From: Dyadobacter pollutisoli
GTDB lineage: Bacteria; Bacteroidota; Bacteroidia; Cytophagales; Spirosomataceae
Assembly (NCBI RefSeq): GCF_026625565.1
Contig: NZ_CP112998.1
Coordinates: 4,838,501-4,902,500 of the forward strand
Length of the DNA stretch: 64,000 nucleotides
Direction: 5' to 3'
Position 1 is the first letter of the stretch. Each line of letters starts with the position of its first letter. Shown here piece by piece: positions 44,248 through 52,254 of this stretch. Under the pieces are notes generated by a model, which saw only the letters and a program-made list of their open reading frames with translations, was not told where the DNA came from and made no database searches. A program made the position numbers and the translations under genes.

Positions 44248-46395
44248 ATGCGAAATTTGTACATCGATGTCCGGATCGGCAATGTCATAGCCGTTCTTAA
44301 GCCACTTTTCTGGCTCCTCCTGATTGAAGTACTTGTCTTCACAATTTTAGCGCTGATTCCTCAGGGCCACGATGTCTATGTTTACCTGCTCGAAGAGGGT
44401 TTCTGGACGAACGCGGTTCCAATCATTCTCTTATTTATCGCATTGATTTTCCTGAGTTGCTCGTCGGGGCTTGGCGGAGAAATGATTTTATCACAAAGCG
44501 AAACAATCTGGCTGCCTAAATTACCCGAAGATGTGCCTGAAAACCCAGACCAAACAAACGCAGGGTATGGATCCTTCCGAAGCTGGCTTGTCACGTTTCT
44601 ATGGTATTTTCCTTACCTGTCATTTCTTTTGGGCTTATATAAAGTCATTGCTTTTCAGAAAAAGACCGATTCCGAAGGCTTTGGCAATACTGCGATTTTT
44701 CTCACCCTATTTTTTACAGGTCTCGGATTATGGCTAATTTTTAAGGTTAGAAAAGGGATATGGAGGTACATCAGGTATCGATTAGAAAAAATTCACAACG
44801 ACGACAAAAAAGCCAGCGAATTCATTCAAGATTTCAGAGGAGCCGGTAAAGTCAAGCTCAAAGACTTCAAACCTTTGATCAATATTTTGTGTGTGTTTTT
44901 CACATTCTCCGTGTTATTATTTATTGTATTCGCATTCCTACCCAGCAACTTTTACTATTTTATCGGAGCTGCGGCGCTGATGGTATTCGGTCTCGGCACG
45001 TGGACCAATGTTTACGTCGCGGTTGAATTGATCGATAAACTGTACAAGGTCAATCCTTTCAGTTTCACCTTCAACGGCAGAGGGTACTCTTTGTCTTTAA
45101 AGATGGTTATCTTGATATGGGTGCTAATTTGCTCGTATTTCAACAGCGATCATCCGGTAAATGCATTGGATGGCGCACCACTCAAACCTAATGTTACTCT
45201 TGCGGAAAACCTGGACAGGTATCACCGTACTTTTAAGCCCGACGGTACAAAAATCCCTATTGTCTTTGTTGCAGTAGATGGCGGAGCTAGCAGAACTGGC
45301 CTTTTTGGGGCTATGATGTTGTCTGTCTTACAAGACAACCTTCCTGATTTCAAAAATCATGTTTTCGCATACAGCGACATATCAGGAGGTACGCTAGGTG
45401 CAAATGTATTTTACGCTTTATCCAGAGACGGACTTGTTACACAGGATAAATCAGATACCTGTTTTACCGAACAGTCCCGCCGGTTTTTCAAAAGAGATTT
45501 TCTTGCACCGGTAATTGGTACATTCCTTTTTGGTGATGCATTGGGATATTTCTGGCCGGGATATATACCAAAGTTTGATAGAGGGTTAGCTCTGGAAACG
45601 GAGTGGCAGGCGGCATGGAAAGATATTATGCCGTTTCTTAAAAATAAAACAGAAAACGCCATGGAGCTGGGCGTGAAAAGAATGTTGGAAATATCCGACA
45701 CGGCCAAGTATTTTAAACCCGTCATGTTTATTAATTCTCATGAAGTTGAAACAGGAAAGCGGGCCATTTATAGCAATGTACTAATGAATGATACCGTTTT
45801 CAGTGCGATCAGCAATTTGAACAATCGAGTTAACAGAGATTTACCTTTCAGTTCGGCCATTCTGTTTAGTGCCCGATTTCCATTGATTTCTCCATCAGTA
45901 GCAGTGGAAGTTGACGGAATTAAGAGACATTATGTTGATGGCGGCTATTTCGAATCGTCGGGCACTTTGACACTTTACGAGGCACTGCTCAGCTTGGAAG
46001 ATTCGCTTAAAAGCAATATGTACGATGTTTTTGTGATCCACCTGGATGGTAGCGAAGAACTTGCAAAAGACGCAAATAAGGGTAATCGCTTTCTAAATGA
46101 GCCGCTGGATATCATTACTGGGGCGATCTCTGACCAAAGCGGGCATACTGAATTTGCAACTGAAAATCTAAAAAACTACGTTTCCAGACGATATAAAAAG
46201 TCTCATTTCATCACATTAAAAGTTGGCGACAAATTAAAAGATGTTCCGGTAAACTGGGTGCTTTCGAACGGTGCGATCAATAGAGTTTTAAAAAGATGCA
46301 AAGACATTTGGGCTACACCAGATTTGGATGAGTTAAAGCAAGCCATTGGATTTTCATTACCAATTAACAAACAATCTCAACGACTGAGAAGATAA
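44248..46395 (+). CDS. Membrane-anchored patatin-like hydrolase with about seven membrane segments
   Basis: A 715-residue protein. Residues 10-300 hold about seven hydrophobic segments (near 12-37, 54-73, 112-135, 147-167, 209-231, 235-262 and 283-298). A soluble domain follows with patatin features: an oxyanion loop DGGASRTG (344-351), a candidate nucleophile Ser379 in YSDISGGTLGAN, and the catalytic Asp564 in HYVDGGYFES. The first Gly of the usual GxSxG is Asp377, so the elbow is DxSGG. It would act as a lipid acyl hydrolase facing one side of the inner membrane. Patatins with long N-terminal membrane domains are uncommon. It is 14 bases before an unknown membrane protein gene. Confidence 0.75.
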   Translation: MRNLYIDVRIGNVIAVLKPLFWLLLIEVLVFTILALIPQGHDVYVYLLEEGFWTNAVPIILLFIALIFLSCSSGLGGEMILSQSETIWLPKLPEDVPENPDQTNAGYGSFRSWLVTFLWYFPYLSFLLGLYKVIAFQKKTDSEGFGNTAIFLTLFFTGLGLWLIFKVRKGIWRYIRYRLEKIHNDDKKASEFIQDFRGAGKVKLKDFKPLINILCVFFTFSVLLFIVFAFLPSNFYYFIGAAALMVFGLGTWTNVYVAVELIDKLYKVNPFSFTFNGRGYSLSLKMVILIWVLICSYFNSDHPVNALDGAPLKPNVTLAENLDRYHRTFKPDGTKIPIVFVAVDGGASRTGLFGAMMLSVLQDNLPDFKNHVFAYSDISGGTLGANVFYALSRDGLVTQDKSDTCFTEQSRRFFKRDFLAPVIGTFLFGDALGYFWPGYIPKFDRGLALETEWQAAWKDIMPFLKNKTENAMELGVKRMLEISDTAKYFKPVMFINSHEVETGKRAIYSNVLMNDTVFSAISNLNNRVNRDLPFSSAILFSARFPLISPSVAVEVDGIKRHYVDGGYFESSGTLTLYEALLSLEDSLKSNMYDVFVIHLDGSEELAKDANKGNRFLNEPLDIITGAISDQSGHTEFATENLKNYVSRRYKKSHFITLKVGDKLKDVPVNWVLSNGAINRVLKRCKDIWATPDLDELKQAIGFSLPINKQSQRLRR

Positions 46396-46409
46396 CCCTA
46401 ACAGTCTAT

Positions 46410-47147
46410 ATGGAATCAAAACTCAAATTTCTTCGGTGGTTTGGCAAGGGTGCCATGATTGTCACCATACTAACTATTGCCCAAATGGCCTGGTTATCGG
46501 ATCATGGTCAAGCACTTAGGAATAAAGATATCAGCGCAAATGGGATTGGCGATCTGGAACTTGCAACGGATAAGAATATATACAAACTTCTTAATGTCTG
46601 GTGCAACAGTACAGCTGTCGAATTACAACCATTCATAGTTAAACTTCTATATGGAGGCCAAACCGATAACGGTCCTCGCAACCTGATTGAAATTGCACGA
46701 ACAGACATTTACTGGGATTTCCTATTTATCATTTTTTATTCGGCATTGGCTTACATCTTGCTGTCAAAAGCCCTGAGTTTTTGGAGACTAAGCCACCTCA
46801 GAATCCTGCTAAACCTGCTTTACAAAAGCAGATATACGTCCCTCGCAGTCCTGAGTGGTAAAAAAATTGGAATTGCGCTGGTATGGGCGGCGACAATAGG
46901 AGTTTTGGATGTGCTGGAAAACATTGCGATGTTATATGCCTTGTCAAATTTTGAAGATAATACTGTTACGATTATCCTTCCAATCAGTTTTGCTGCCATC
47001 AAATTCACGTTGCTTTTTGCCGGAATCATTTTCATCCTACTCACATTTATTTACTTCTCGATACTATTATTGATCACATCGCCCAAAAACGTAATTGATA
47101 GGTTTAAAACCATCGCAACAGAAATTAACGATCCATACAAAAGTTAG
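46410..47147 (+). CDS. Unrecognised integral membrane protein
   Basis: A 245-residue protein I cannot place. Hydrophobic segments lie near residues 12-30, 98-120, 155-175 and 185-222. Between the first two is a soluble loop of about 65 residues with one Cys (LLNVWCNST). It follows the patatin-like gene by 14 bases on the same strand, which strongly suggests co-transcription and perhaps a complex. No catalytic motif is visible. After it come 130 bases without a gene. Confidence 0.7.
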   Translation: MESKLKFLRWFGKGAMIVTILTIAQMAWLSDHGQALRNKDISANGIGDLELATDKNIYKLLNVWCNSTAVELQPFIVKLLYGGQTDNGPRNLIEIARTDIYWDFLFIIFYSALAYILLSKALSFWRLSHLRILLNLLYKSRYTSLAVLSGKKIGIALVWAATIGVLDVLENIAMLYALSNFEDNTVTIILPISFAAIKFTLLFAGIIFILLTFIYFSILLLITSPKNVIDRFKTIATEINDPYKS

Positions 47148-47280
47148 CTTCTATAAATTATTACAAAAAAGCATTTTATTCAAAAATGGCTGGTAAGGAA
47201 GGTTGAGAATATAAGGAGATAATGCCTTATGATCTCTTTTTCAATCATTTCCAACACTTCCCCACCAAACCAAGCCATCT

Positions 47281-47682
47281 ATGAATTCGCGTCGCGACTT
47301 TCTCCAAAAGATCTCACTGGGAATCGGTGCAGCCACATGGGTTGCTGCTGCCGAACCTGTTTCTGCCACAACTCCAAAAATCATCGAGTCCCCAAAAGCC
47401 GATAAACAACTCCGCGTTGCATTAATGGGCCTGGGCGGTTATGCAAACATTGTAGCGAGAGGAATGAAAGAATGCAAAACCGCGAAATTGGTGGGGATTG
47501 TGACCGGAACTCCTTCCAAAATCCCTGATTGGAAGCAGAAGTATGGAATTGAGGATAAGAATATTTATAATTACGAAAATCTCCACGAAATCAAGAACAA
47601 TCCTGACATTGATCGCTGCGCAAAAACGTGCGAAAGTATTTATCAACAAATAATCACTCATTACTATGGACTCACGTCGTGA
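47281..47682 (+). pseudogene. Truncated Tat-signal Gfo/Idh/MocA oxidoreductase remnant
   Basis: The first 111 codons match the start of the gene immediately downstream: the Tat motif SRRDFLQKI, then KADKQLRVALMGLGGYANIVARGMKECKTAKLVG and a last shared block NPDID. At about 47614, directly after ATTGAT, similarity stops and the frame runs through the downstream gene's leader into its start, adding about 22 unrelated residues. The catalytic EKP region and the whole C-terminal domain are missing, so the product cannot be an enzyme. It is best seen as a tandem duplicate that lost its 3' two thirds. It may still express a short Tat-signal peptide. Confidence 0.85.
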
Positions 47683-48778
47683 TTTTCTTCAAAAAATAGG
47701 CCTTGGAATTGGTGCTACTGCATTGGCAGATCTGCCGGCGGCCGCAAAAGAATTGTACTCAGGCCCGAAAGCGGACAAGCAATTACGCGTTGCTATTATG
47801 GGACTCGGAAGCTACGGAACTCGCGTTGCCGAAGCGATGAAAGATTGTAAAATGGCCACGCTTGTCGGAGCCGTTTCGGGTACTCCCGCCAAGCTGGAAG
47901 ACTGGAAAAAGAAATACAACATTCCTGAAAAGAATACCTATAACTACGAGACAGTCAGCCAGATTAAGGACAATCCGGATATTGACATCGTGTACATCAC
48001 CACACCTAACTCGCTGCATCACAAGCACGTGCTGCAAATTGCTGCGGCTGGCAAACATGTACTTTGTGAAAAACCTGTGGCTGATAATGCCAAGCAAACC
48101 CGTGAAATGATTGCAGCTTGCGAGAAGGCAGGGGTGAAGTTTTATATTGGTTACCGCATGCATTTTGAGCCGCATACCCGCGAGCTGATCCGCATGCGTG
48201 AGGCGGGCGAGCTGGGCAAGATCATGCATGTGAACAATTATATGGGTTTCAAATCCGGCGATCCCAACCAATGGAGACTCAAAAAAGCTTTGGCGGGTGG
48301 GGGCGCAATGATGGATGTGGGAATTTACGCATTGAACGGCGCGCGGTATTGTACTGGCGAAGAGCCGATTTGGGTGACGGCTCAAGAAACCAAAACTGAT
48401 CCGGTGAAATTCAAGGAAGTAGACGAAACGATCATGTTCCAGCTTGGCTTCCCGAGCGGCGTGGTAGCGAGCTGCGGCACGACTTATAACTTCAATAACT
48501 ACGAAAGGCTATACGTGATCGGCGAAAAAGGCTTCGTGGAACTCAGTCCCGCATTCGGATACGGCCCGATCAAAGGCCGGACGCACAATGGTCCGATGAA
48601 CCAACCTGTCATCACACACCAAACCCTCCAAATGGATGGAATTGCGGACATTATCCTCAACGACAAGCCCGATCCGAACGTGAGCGGGGCCGAAGGATTG
48701 AAGGATATGATCGTGGTCGACGCCGTTTACGAATCCATCCGCAAAGGCGGAGCGAAGATTATGCTGGCAGGTAAATAG
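47666..48778 (+). CDS. Gfo/Idh/MocA family oxidoreductase with Tat signal
   Basis: A 370-residue oxidoreductase with a twin-arginine signal SRRDFLQKIGLGIGATALA, so it is exported folded with its cofactor. The nucleotide-binding motif is MGLGSYGTRVAEAM and the EKP motif is HVLCEKPVADN. GGGAMMDVGIYALNGARYCTG carries the Asp and other catalytic-region residues. Relatives of this periplasmic group include glucose-fructose oxidoreductase and 3-keto-glucoside type enzymes of Bacteroidota. The start overlaps the end of the truncated upstream copy. It is not near the other sugar cluster enough to be sure of a shared pathway. Confidence 0.92.
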   Translation: MDSRRDFLQKIGLGIGATALADLPAAAKELYSGPKADKQLRVAIMGLGSYGTRVAEAMKDCKMATLVGAVSGTPAKLEDWKKKYNIPEKNTYNYETVSQIKDNPDIDIVYITTPNSLHHKHVLQIAAAGKHVLCEKPVADNAKQTREMIAACEKAGVKFYIGYRMHFEPHTRELIRMREAGELGKIMHVNNYMGFKSGDPNQWRLKKALAGGGAMMDVGIYALNGARYCTGEEPIWVTAQETKTDPVKFKEVDETIMFQLGFPSGVVASCGTTYNFNNYERLYVIGEKGFVELSPAFGYGPIKGRTHNGPMNQPVITHQTLQMDGIADIILNDKPDPNVSGAEGLKDMIVVDAVYESIRKGGAKIMLAGK

Positions 48779-49159
48779 CATTTCACACCACCTTGCGACC
48801 GCACCGGCCCTTGGCGCCCCGGGAAGTGCCTGCTCAGGCTTGTGCCAAGGTTCATTTTTTGTGGAGAGTTGAATGGAGAGTTTGTTCCCTTCGTTCCGAA
48901 TGAAAGATATAGTGCTTTCCTAGCGAGAAGAAAGAGTGGGCAGATTTTGTTCCGAAGGTGGGAATTGAACCATCATTGGCTAAATAGAGTATCCTGATCA
49001 TTTGCAGAAGAAATAAAAAGCGAAGTCGCACCGCTGAGCATATTTTTCAAAAATATTACTCAAAATCAATTACACCACTTCCGGCGCATGCCAATACATG
49101 CCAATAGATGATCTGTCGTGTGCAGATCTTTATTGGCATGAATACTCCGCCAACTTCTG
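48779..49159. other. Intergenic region, about 380 bases, without a clear gene
   Basis: No ORF or confirmed RNA gene. GGTGGGAATTGAACC near 48957-48971 looks like the antisense of a tRNA T-arm but no tRNA can be folded around it. The right end holds a tandem and inverted ATGCCAATA hairpin (49088-49139). Confidence 0.5.
49088..49139. repeat. Nested hairpin with three copies of ATGCCAATA
   Basis: ATGCCAATA occurs at 49088-49096 and 49098-49106, and inverted (TATTGGCAT) at 49131-49139. Between the last two, GATCTG (49110-49115) and CAGATC (49123-49128) form an inner stem. It lies 20 bases past the stop of the minus-strand gene, without a T-run. Confidence 0.65.
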
Positions 49160-49495
49160 CTACTGAAACTCCTTTTTTACGCGATCGTAAATGGAGTACA
49201 CCTTGTCAACCAAAAGCTGACATTCTTTGTCACTTAAATGATCGATTGTGTTGCTTACCGCATTGGAAACAACTTTACCTTCGTCACTCAGCTTAGCTCC
49301 CTTTTGTTTGATGACACTAAGCACACTCTCCCACTCATTAATAAGCCCCTCAGAAAAATATCTGGGTTCAATGATATTAAAATAAGCGGATTGTGATTTT
49401 AACTTTTGCTTGAGGCGGCCCGATTCTCCGGCAACTTTGAGCTCCTCAACTAATTTCGTGAGTTCAATGTAAGCGAAGATGTTTGATTTTTTCAT
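49160..49495 (-). CDS. Small all-helical protein of unknown function
   Basis: A 111-residue protein with no recognised domain. It is predicted almost entirely helical and is charged (KKSNIFAYIELTKLVEELKVAGESGRLKQKLKSQ, then DKECQLLVDKVYSIYDRVKKEF). It has one Cys and no membrane segment or signal. Codon use and length look like a real gene, and a start ATG is present. The gene stands alone between the oxidoreductase and the Hsp20-like gene, with a hairpin at its 3' end. A role as a small regulatory or structural protein is possible but not supported. Confidence 0.6.
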   Translation of the reverse strand: MKKSNIFAYIELTKLVEELKVAGESGRLKQKLKSQSAYFNIIEPRYFSEGLINEWESVLSVIKQKGAKLSDEGKVVSNAVSNTIDHLSDKECQLLVDKVYSIYDRVKKEFQ

Positions 49496-49707
49496 AACGT
49501 TGAGATTGGAGGAGTAATTTAGTAATCTGACTGCTAAGATACAGATATGAAACTCCTTTTTTTAATAAATCTTGAAATCTTTACCATATCTTAATATATT
49601 CTATTAGAACTGTCCTATTATCCTTTCCAATGAATTCTCATCCGTGTCTGCTGAGCTTAGGCGTACATTCCGATCAAATTATCACCATTTTGCGCATTAA
49701 AAGTTCA

Positions 49708-49741
49708 TTAAAAAACCCGTCAGTTGTGACTAACGGGTGAC
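49708..49741 (-). terminator. Intrinsic terminator of the Hsp20-like gene
   Basis: On the minus strand ACCCGT (49738-49733) and ACGGGT (49720-49715) form a stem with a 12-base loop, followed by a T-run (plus-strand A-run at 49710-49714). It lies about 30 bases past the stop. Confidence 0.75.
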
Positions 49742-49768
49742 TTTGTTAAATACAAATTGCGTATTCGC

Positions 49769-50191
49769 TTACCAGCGCTCGATATCTACCTTGCGATGAT
49801 AGTCCCCCTGCTCATTTCCAAATGGCAGGAATAATACAAGATGACGTAAGCTGTCATCATATTTAGCCGATATATTTTCTATATCCACGCCGTCCGGTAT
49901 TACGAACGTGTTGATGAAACGAACTGTCTTCCACTGCTCTTCTTCGGAAAGGTTGTCCTGTGAAAAAATGGGCAGCAAATGAAACAGTTTAAGGTTATTG
50001 GAATTTCTTTTTCCTTTTACTACCTCTAATTGCAGATCTTCCACCTCAATGCCAGGAATTTTCACAACTACTTCAAAACCCTCCGATCCTCTGTCAAGCT
50101 TTATAGCGGGCTCACTCATTCCACCGTTAATGGTATTGATAAAATCAATATTCATTAACATTTCCTGTGGTATTTTTAGTTTGCTTTCCAT
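49769..50191 (-). CDS. Hsp20/alpha-crystallin-like small heat shock protein
   Basis: A 140-residue protein with the sHSP beta-sandwich pattern: EPAIKLDRGSEGFEVVVKIPGIEVEDLQLEV at the start of the domain and RFINTFVIPDGVDIENISAKYDDSLRHLVLFLPF at its end, the usual IPDGVD then A-Y-x-D-L-x-L-x-P layout. The stretch between (GKRNSNNLKLFHLLPIFSQDNLSEEEQWKT) is longer and more polar than in standard Hsp20. The C-terminal I-x-I motif is not visible. It is probably a holdase chaperone; the unusual insert lowers certainty. Confidence 0.75.
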   Translation of the reverse strand: MESKLKIPQEMLMNIDFINTINGGMSEPAIKLDRGSEGFEVVVKIPGIEVEDLQLEVVKGKRNSNNLKLFHLLPIFSQDNLSEEEQWKTVRFINTFVIPDGVDIENISAKYDDSLRHLVLFLPFGNEQGDYHRKVDIERW

Positions 50192-50443
50192 AGCTATTGC
50201 GTTTAAGATTCACAAGTTTCTTGATAAACGAAAAACTACGTGCCAAAGATCATTTTTTGGCAAAATTTGAAAATAAAATATTTAAATCAGTTTACTCAAA
50301 CTGCTGTAATCAAGCGAATTACCCAAGATTTGAGCAAAATCAAGCGACTACCTTAATCCAAGAACTCTTCAAAGAGCGTCAAAATTGCAGCCTCATTCGC
50401 GTAGAAACGACATTTTGTCTTAATCTAGCGACTTAGTGGTGAA

Positions 50444-50719
50444 TTAGCGGTCATTATGCCCCAGATTTCGATCAGGAGCAAGGATATCCCGCACCAACTG
50501 CTTCATTTCTTTGGGCTCAGGGAAATGTCCTTCTCTTTTTCTGTCCCAGATTACCTGCTCACCAAGCGTAATAATGTACCTCCCCGCAACTTCCGATGGT
50601 ACAAGCTGCACGGAATACAAATCCTCAACAAAGGTAGTCAGCAACTCCTGCGCCATCCAGGCCGCCCGCAAAAGCCAGCCGCATTTGGGACAGTATTCGA
50701 TTGTGATAGTAGGTTTCAT
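50444..50719 (-). CDS. SelT/SelW/SelH (Rdx) family thioredoxin-fold protein
   Basis: A 91-residue protein with the Rdx motif IEYCPKCGW, giving the redox pair Cys10 and Cys13 in place of the Cys-x2-selenocysteine of selenoproteins. The following WLLRAAWMAQELLTTF and VAGRYIITLGEQVIWDRKREGHFPEPKEMKQLVRD match the family, including the conserved IWDRKREGxFPE block. Such proteins are thought to be small redox adaptors. The gene starts about 45 bases from a terminator-like hairpin that may control it. Confidence 0.88.
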   Translation of the reverse strand: MKPTITIEYCPKCGWLLRAAWMAQELLTTFVEDLYSVQLVPSEVAGRYIITLGEQVIWDRKREGHFPEPKEMKQLVRDILAPDRNLGHNDR

Positions 50720-50763
50720 AGGTAGAAATGATGGTTCAAAATCATCCGCAATGCAAAGAAATC

Positions 50764-50798
50764 AAAAAAGCCGTGAAGGATATCCCTCACGGCTTTCG
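50764..50798 (-). terminator. Terminator-like hairpin, minus strand
   Basis: AAAGCCGTGA pairs with TCACGGCTTT around GGGATATCCT, and on the minus strand the stem runs into TTTTTTGATTT. It lies 45 bases before the SelW-like gene start, and no minus-strand gene lies upstream of it, so it could end a small RNA or act as an attenuator. Confidence 0.6.
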
Positions 50799-50961
50799 AA
50801 TGTTAACCTAACCCTTTAATCTTGATGAGAAAGCCTTGATAAGTCTTCCCTAACGCTTTACAAATGTAAGCCGCGCTATCACAGCTTTTTAGAGTGAAAA
50901 AACCTGATTTTATGGATAGGTAACCTTACAGTCCATGACTGGTAATACTGCGCGAAGTCAT

Positions 50962-50977
50962 AAGTAGAACTACGTGA
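50962..50977 (+). promoter_or_regulatory. Motif shared with the LytTR promoter, candidate operator
   Basis: AAGTAGAACTACGTGA shares the 12-base core GTAGAACTACGT with the perfect palindrome at 25887-25902. A TTGATTTG at 51005-51012, one mismatch from TAnnTTTG, lies at a similar distance as the -7 box does from the other copy. Confidence 0.4.
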
Positions 50978-51127
50978 TTCCCAAATTGATAGCTTAAATA
51001 CTAATTGATTTGCAGAGAGTTACAGAAAAACCGTTAAATCAATTGAGGACACATTACTTGGTGTTCAAGGAAGATAAATTTAATTTTACTTATAATCGAT
51101 TTACCAAAATTTTCAAAAAATACCACC

Positions 51128-51538
51128 ATGCCACAGTACAGAGGAACCGAAGGCCAGCTTATTTCAGTAAGGGAAGCAAAAGTATTCACAAAACGTCACC
51201 AGAGTAGCAGAGAGGATGTGATTCGCGCTGGTAAAAACTATGTAGAAGCAGAATTTTTCGGCCTGGAAACTTTTCAACAGTTATTAAAAGAATGTGGTGG
51301 CAAACCGGTTGGCTTTCGGGTATATTATGGAGTACGGGAAGAAGATCATGAAAACGACGAACCAGTAGTATGTATTGAGGGAGACGGCAAAGGCAAGTCC
51401 ACACCAAGGCTTATCATTGTACCGGTTGATGCTCAGGGGGTTGATCTTTCAGGCCTAATGAGTGTTGGCGGTCATAAAGATATGCCGGCCGACGGAAAGG
51501 TGTTGGTCAATGGCCCGATCTGCCCCCGCAGTTGCTAA
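51128..51538 (+). CDS. Unknown small soluble protein ending in a CxxxC tail
   Basis: A 136-residue protein I do not recognise. It has no signal peptide. The middle is predicted alpha/beta: REDVIRAGKNYVEAEFFGLETFQQLLKECGGKPVGFRVYYGVREEDHENDEPVVCIEGDGKGKSTPRLIIVPVDAQGVDLSGL. The last residues PICPRSC give a pair of Cys (132 and 136) at the very C-terminus, with two more Cys inside. It is the first gene of a four-gene operon with a 7TM protein, a histidine kinase and a response regulator; the next start is 17 bases past its stop. It may be a ligand- or metal-binding signal component. Confidence 0.65.
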   Translation: MPQYRGTEGQLISVREAKVFTKRHQSSREDVIRAGKNYVEAEFFGLETFQQLLKECGGKPVGFRVYYGVREEDHENDEPVVCIEGDGKGKSTPRLIIVPVDAQGVDLSGLMSVGGHKDMPADGKVLVNGPICPRSC

Positions 51539-51555
51539 TATTTAATATCAATCAA

Positions 51556-52254
51556 ATGCTTGAGAATTATGTTTCCTATTTCGAAAGACAACCTTTTGCA
51601 AGTACTCCAGTTTTCTTAACCCTCCTGCCGATTTTTTTAATCTGGCAAAGAAAAGCTTACCGGGACAGAACGTTTGCAATTCTGCTCATTTATTTGATTG
51701 TTAAGTTCAGCATTGATTTCATTATGTTTGATTGGGCCTCTGTCAGACGTAATACTGTAGTTTTTTACAATCTCAATGTACCGGTGAGGTACATTTTGAT
51801 AAGTTGGATGTATTACCATAAGCTTGAGACAAAAGCGCACAAGACCTGGATACTTGTCGTAATACCATTTTTTCTCGCGTTTTCGATCTGGGATATGATT
51901 GATACCAATCCAACGCTGGGGGATTTGCACAACCACAAAATGGTTTTGTATTCGACGACGGTCGAGAGTCTTTTAATGTTATTCTGGATATTATTATACT
52001 TTCGGGACACAATAAGAAGCTTAAAAATCCCGAACTTGCTTACTTATCCTTTTTTCTGGATTTGTTCGGGATTGTTGCTATATTATTCAAGTTTTCTGTT
52101 CATTGCCCCGGTCTTGCATTATTCGTCTCAATGGGAGCAATGGTTAGAAATTGGTTTTTTGTACTATGTTCCGTACATCTTTGAGAGTGTAAGCATCATA
52201 CTTTTTAGTATTGGAATTCTTCAATTCCCAGACAGCCTTTATGCAAAACAATGA
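51556..52254 (+). CDS. Seven-transmembrane protein of unknown function
   Basis: A 232-residue membrane protein. The frame starts with TTG at 51532, overlapping the upstream stop; the ATG at 51556 (MLENYVSYFERQPF) is preferred. Seven hydrophobic segments follow in a regular layout with short loops, beginning PVFLTLLPIFLIW and ending YIFESVSIILFSIGIL. It ends 14 bases inside the histidine kinase gene. A separate 7TM protein directly before a kinase that itself has only one membrane segment suggests a split receptor. I do not recognise its family. Confidence 0.7.
   Translation: MLENYVSYFERQPFASTPVFLTLLPIFLIWQRKAYRDRTFAILLIYLIVKFSIDFIMFDWASVRRNTVVFYNLNVPVRYILISWMYYHKLETKAHKTWILVVIPFFLAFSIWDMIDTNPTLGDLHNHKMVLYSTTVESLLMLFWILLYFRDTIRSLKIPNLLTYPFFWICSGLLLYYSSFLFIAPVLHYSSQWEQWLEIGFLYYVPYIFESVSIILFSIGILQFPDSLYAKQ

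Larger units (their letters stand above)
50720..51127. other. Intergenic region, about 400 bases, with hairpin and operator-like motif
   Basis: It holds a terminator-like hairpin at 50764-50798, a minus-strand TAnnTTTG match at 50861-50868, a motif shared with the LytTR promoter at 50962-50975, and an AT-rich stretch before the next gene. No ORF of note. See the findings. Confidence 0.55.

Noticed and set aside
48949..48985. tRNA-like 3' half on the minus strand (GGTTCAATTCCCACC)
   Set aside because: The T-loop-like sequence is present, but the T stem does not pair, and no acceptor stem, D-arm or anticodon arm can be drawn around it. At most it is a decayed fragment.
51010..51207. Small ORF upstream of the signalling operon
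   Set aside because: It overlaps the first operon gene in another frame, has no family-like sequence, and its composition is that of AT-rich spacer DNA.
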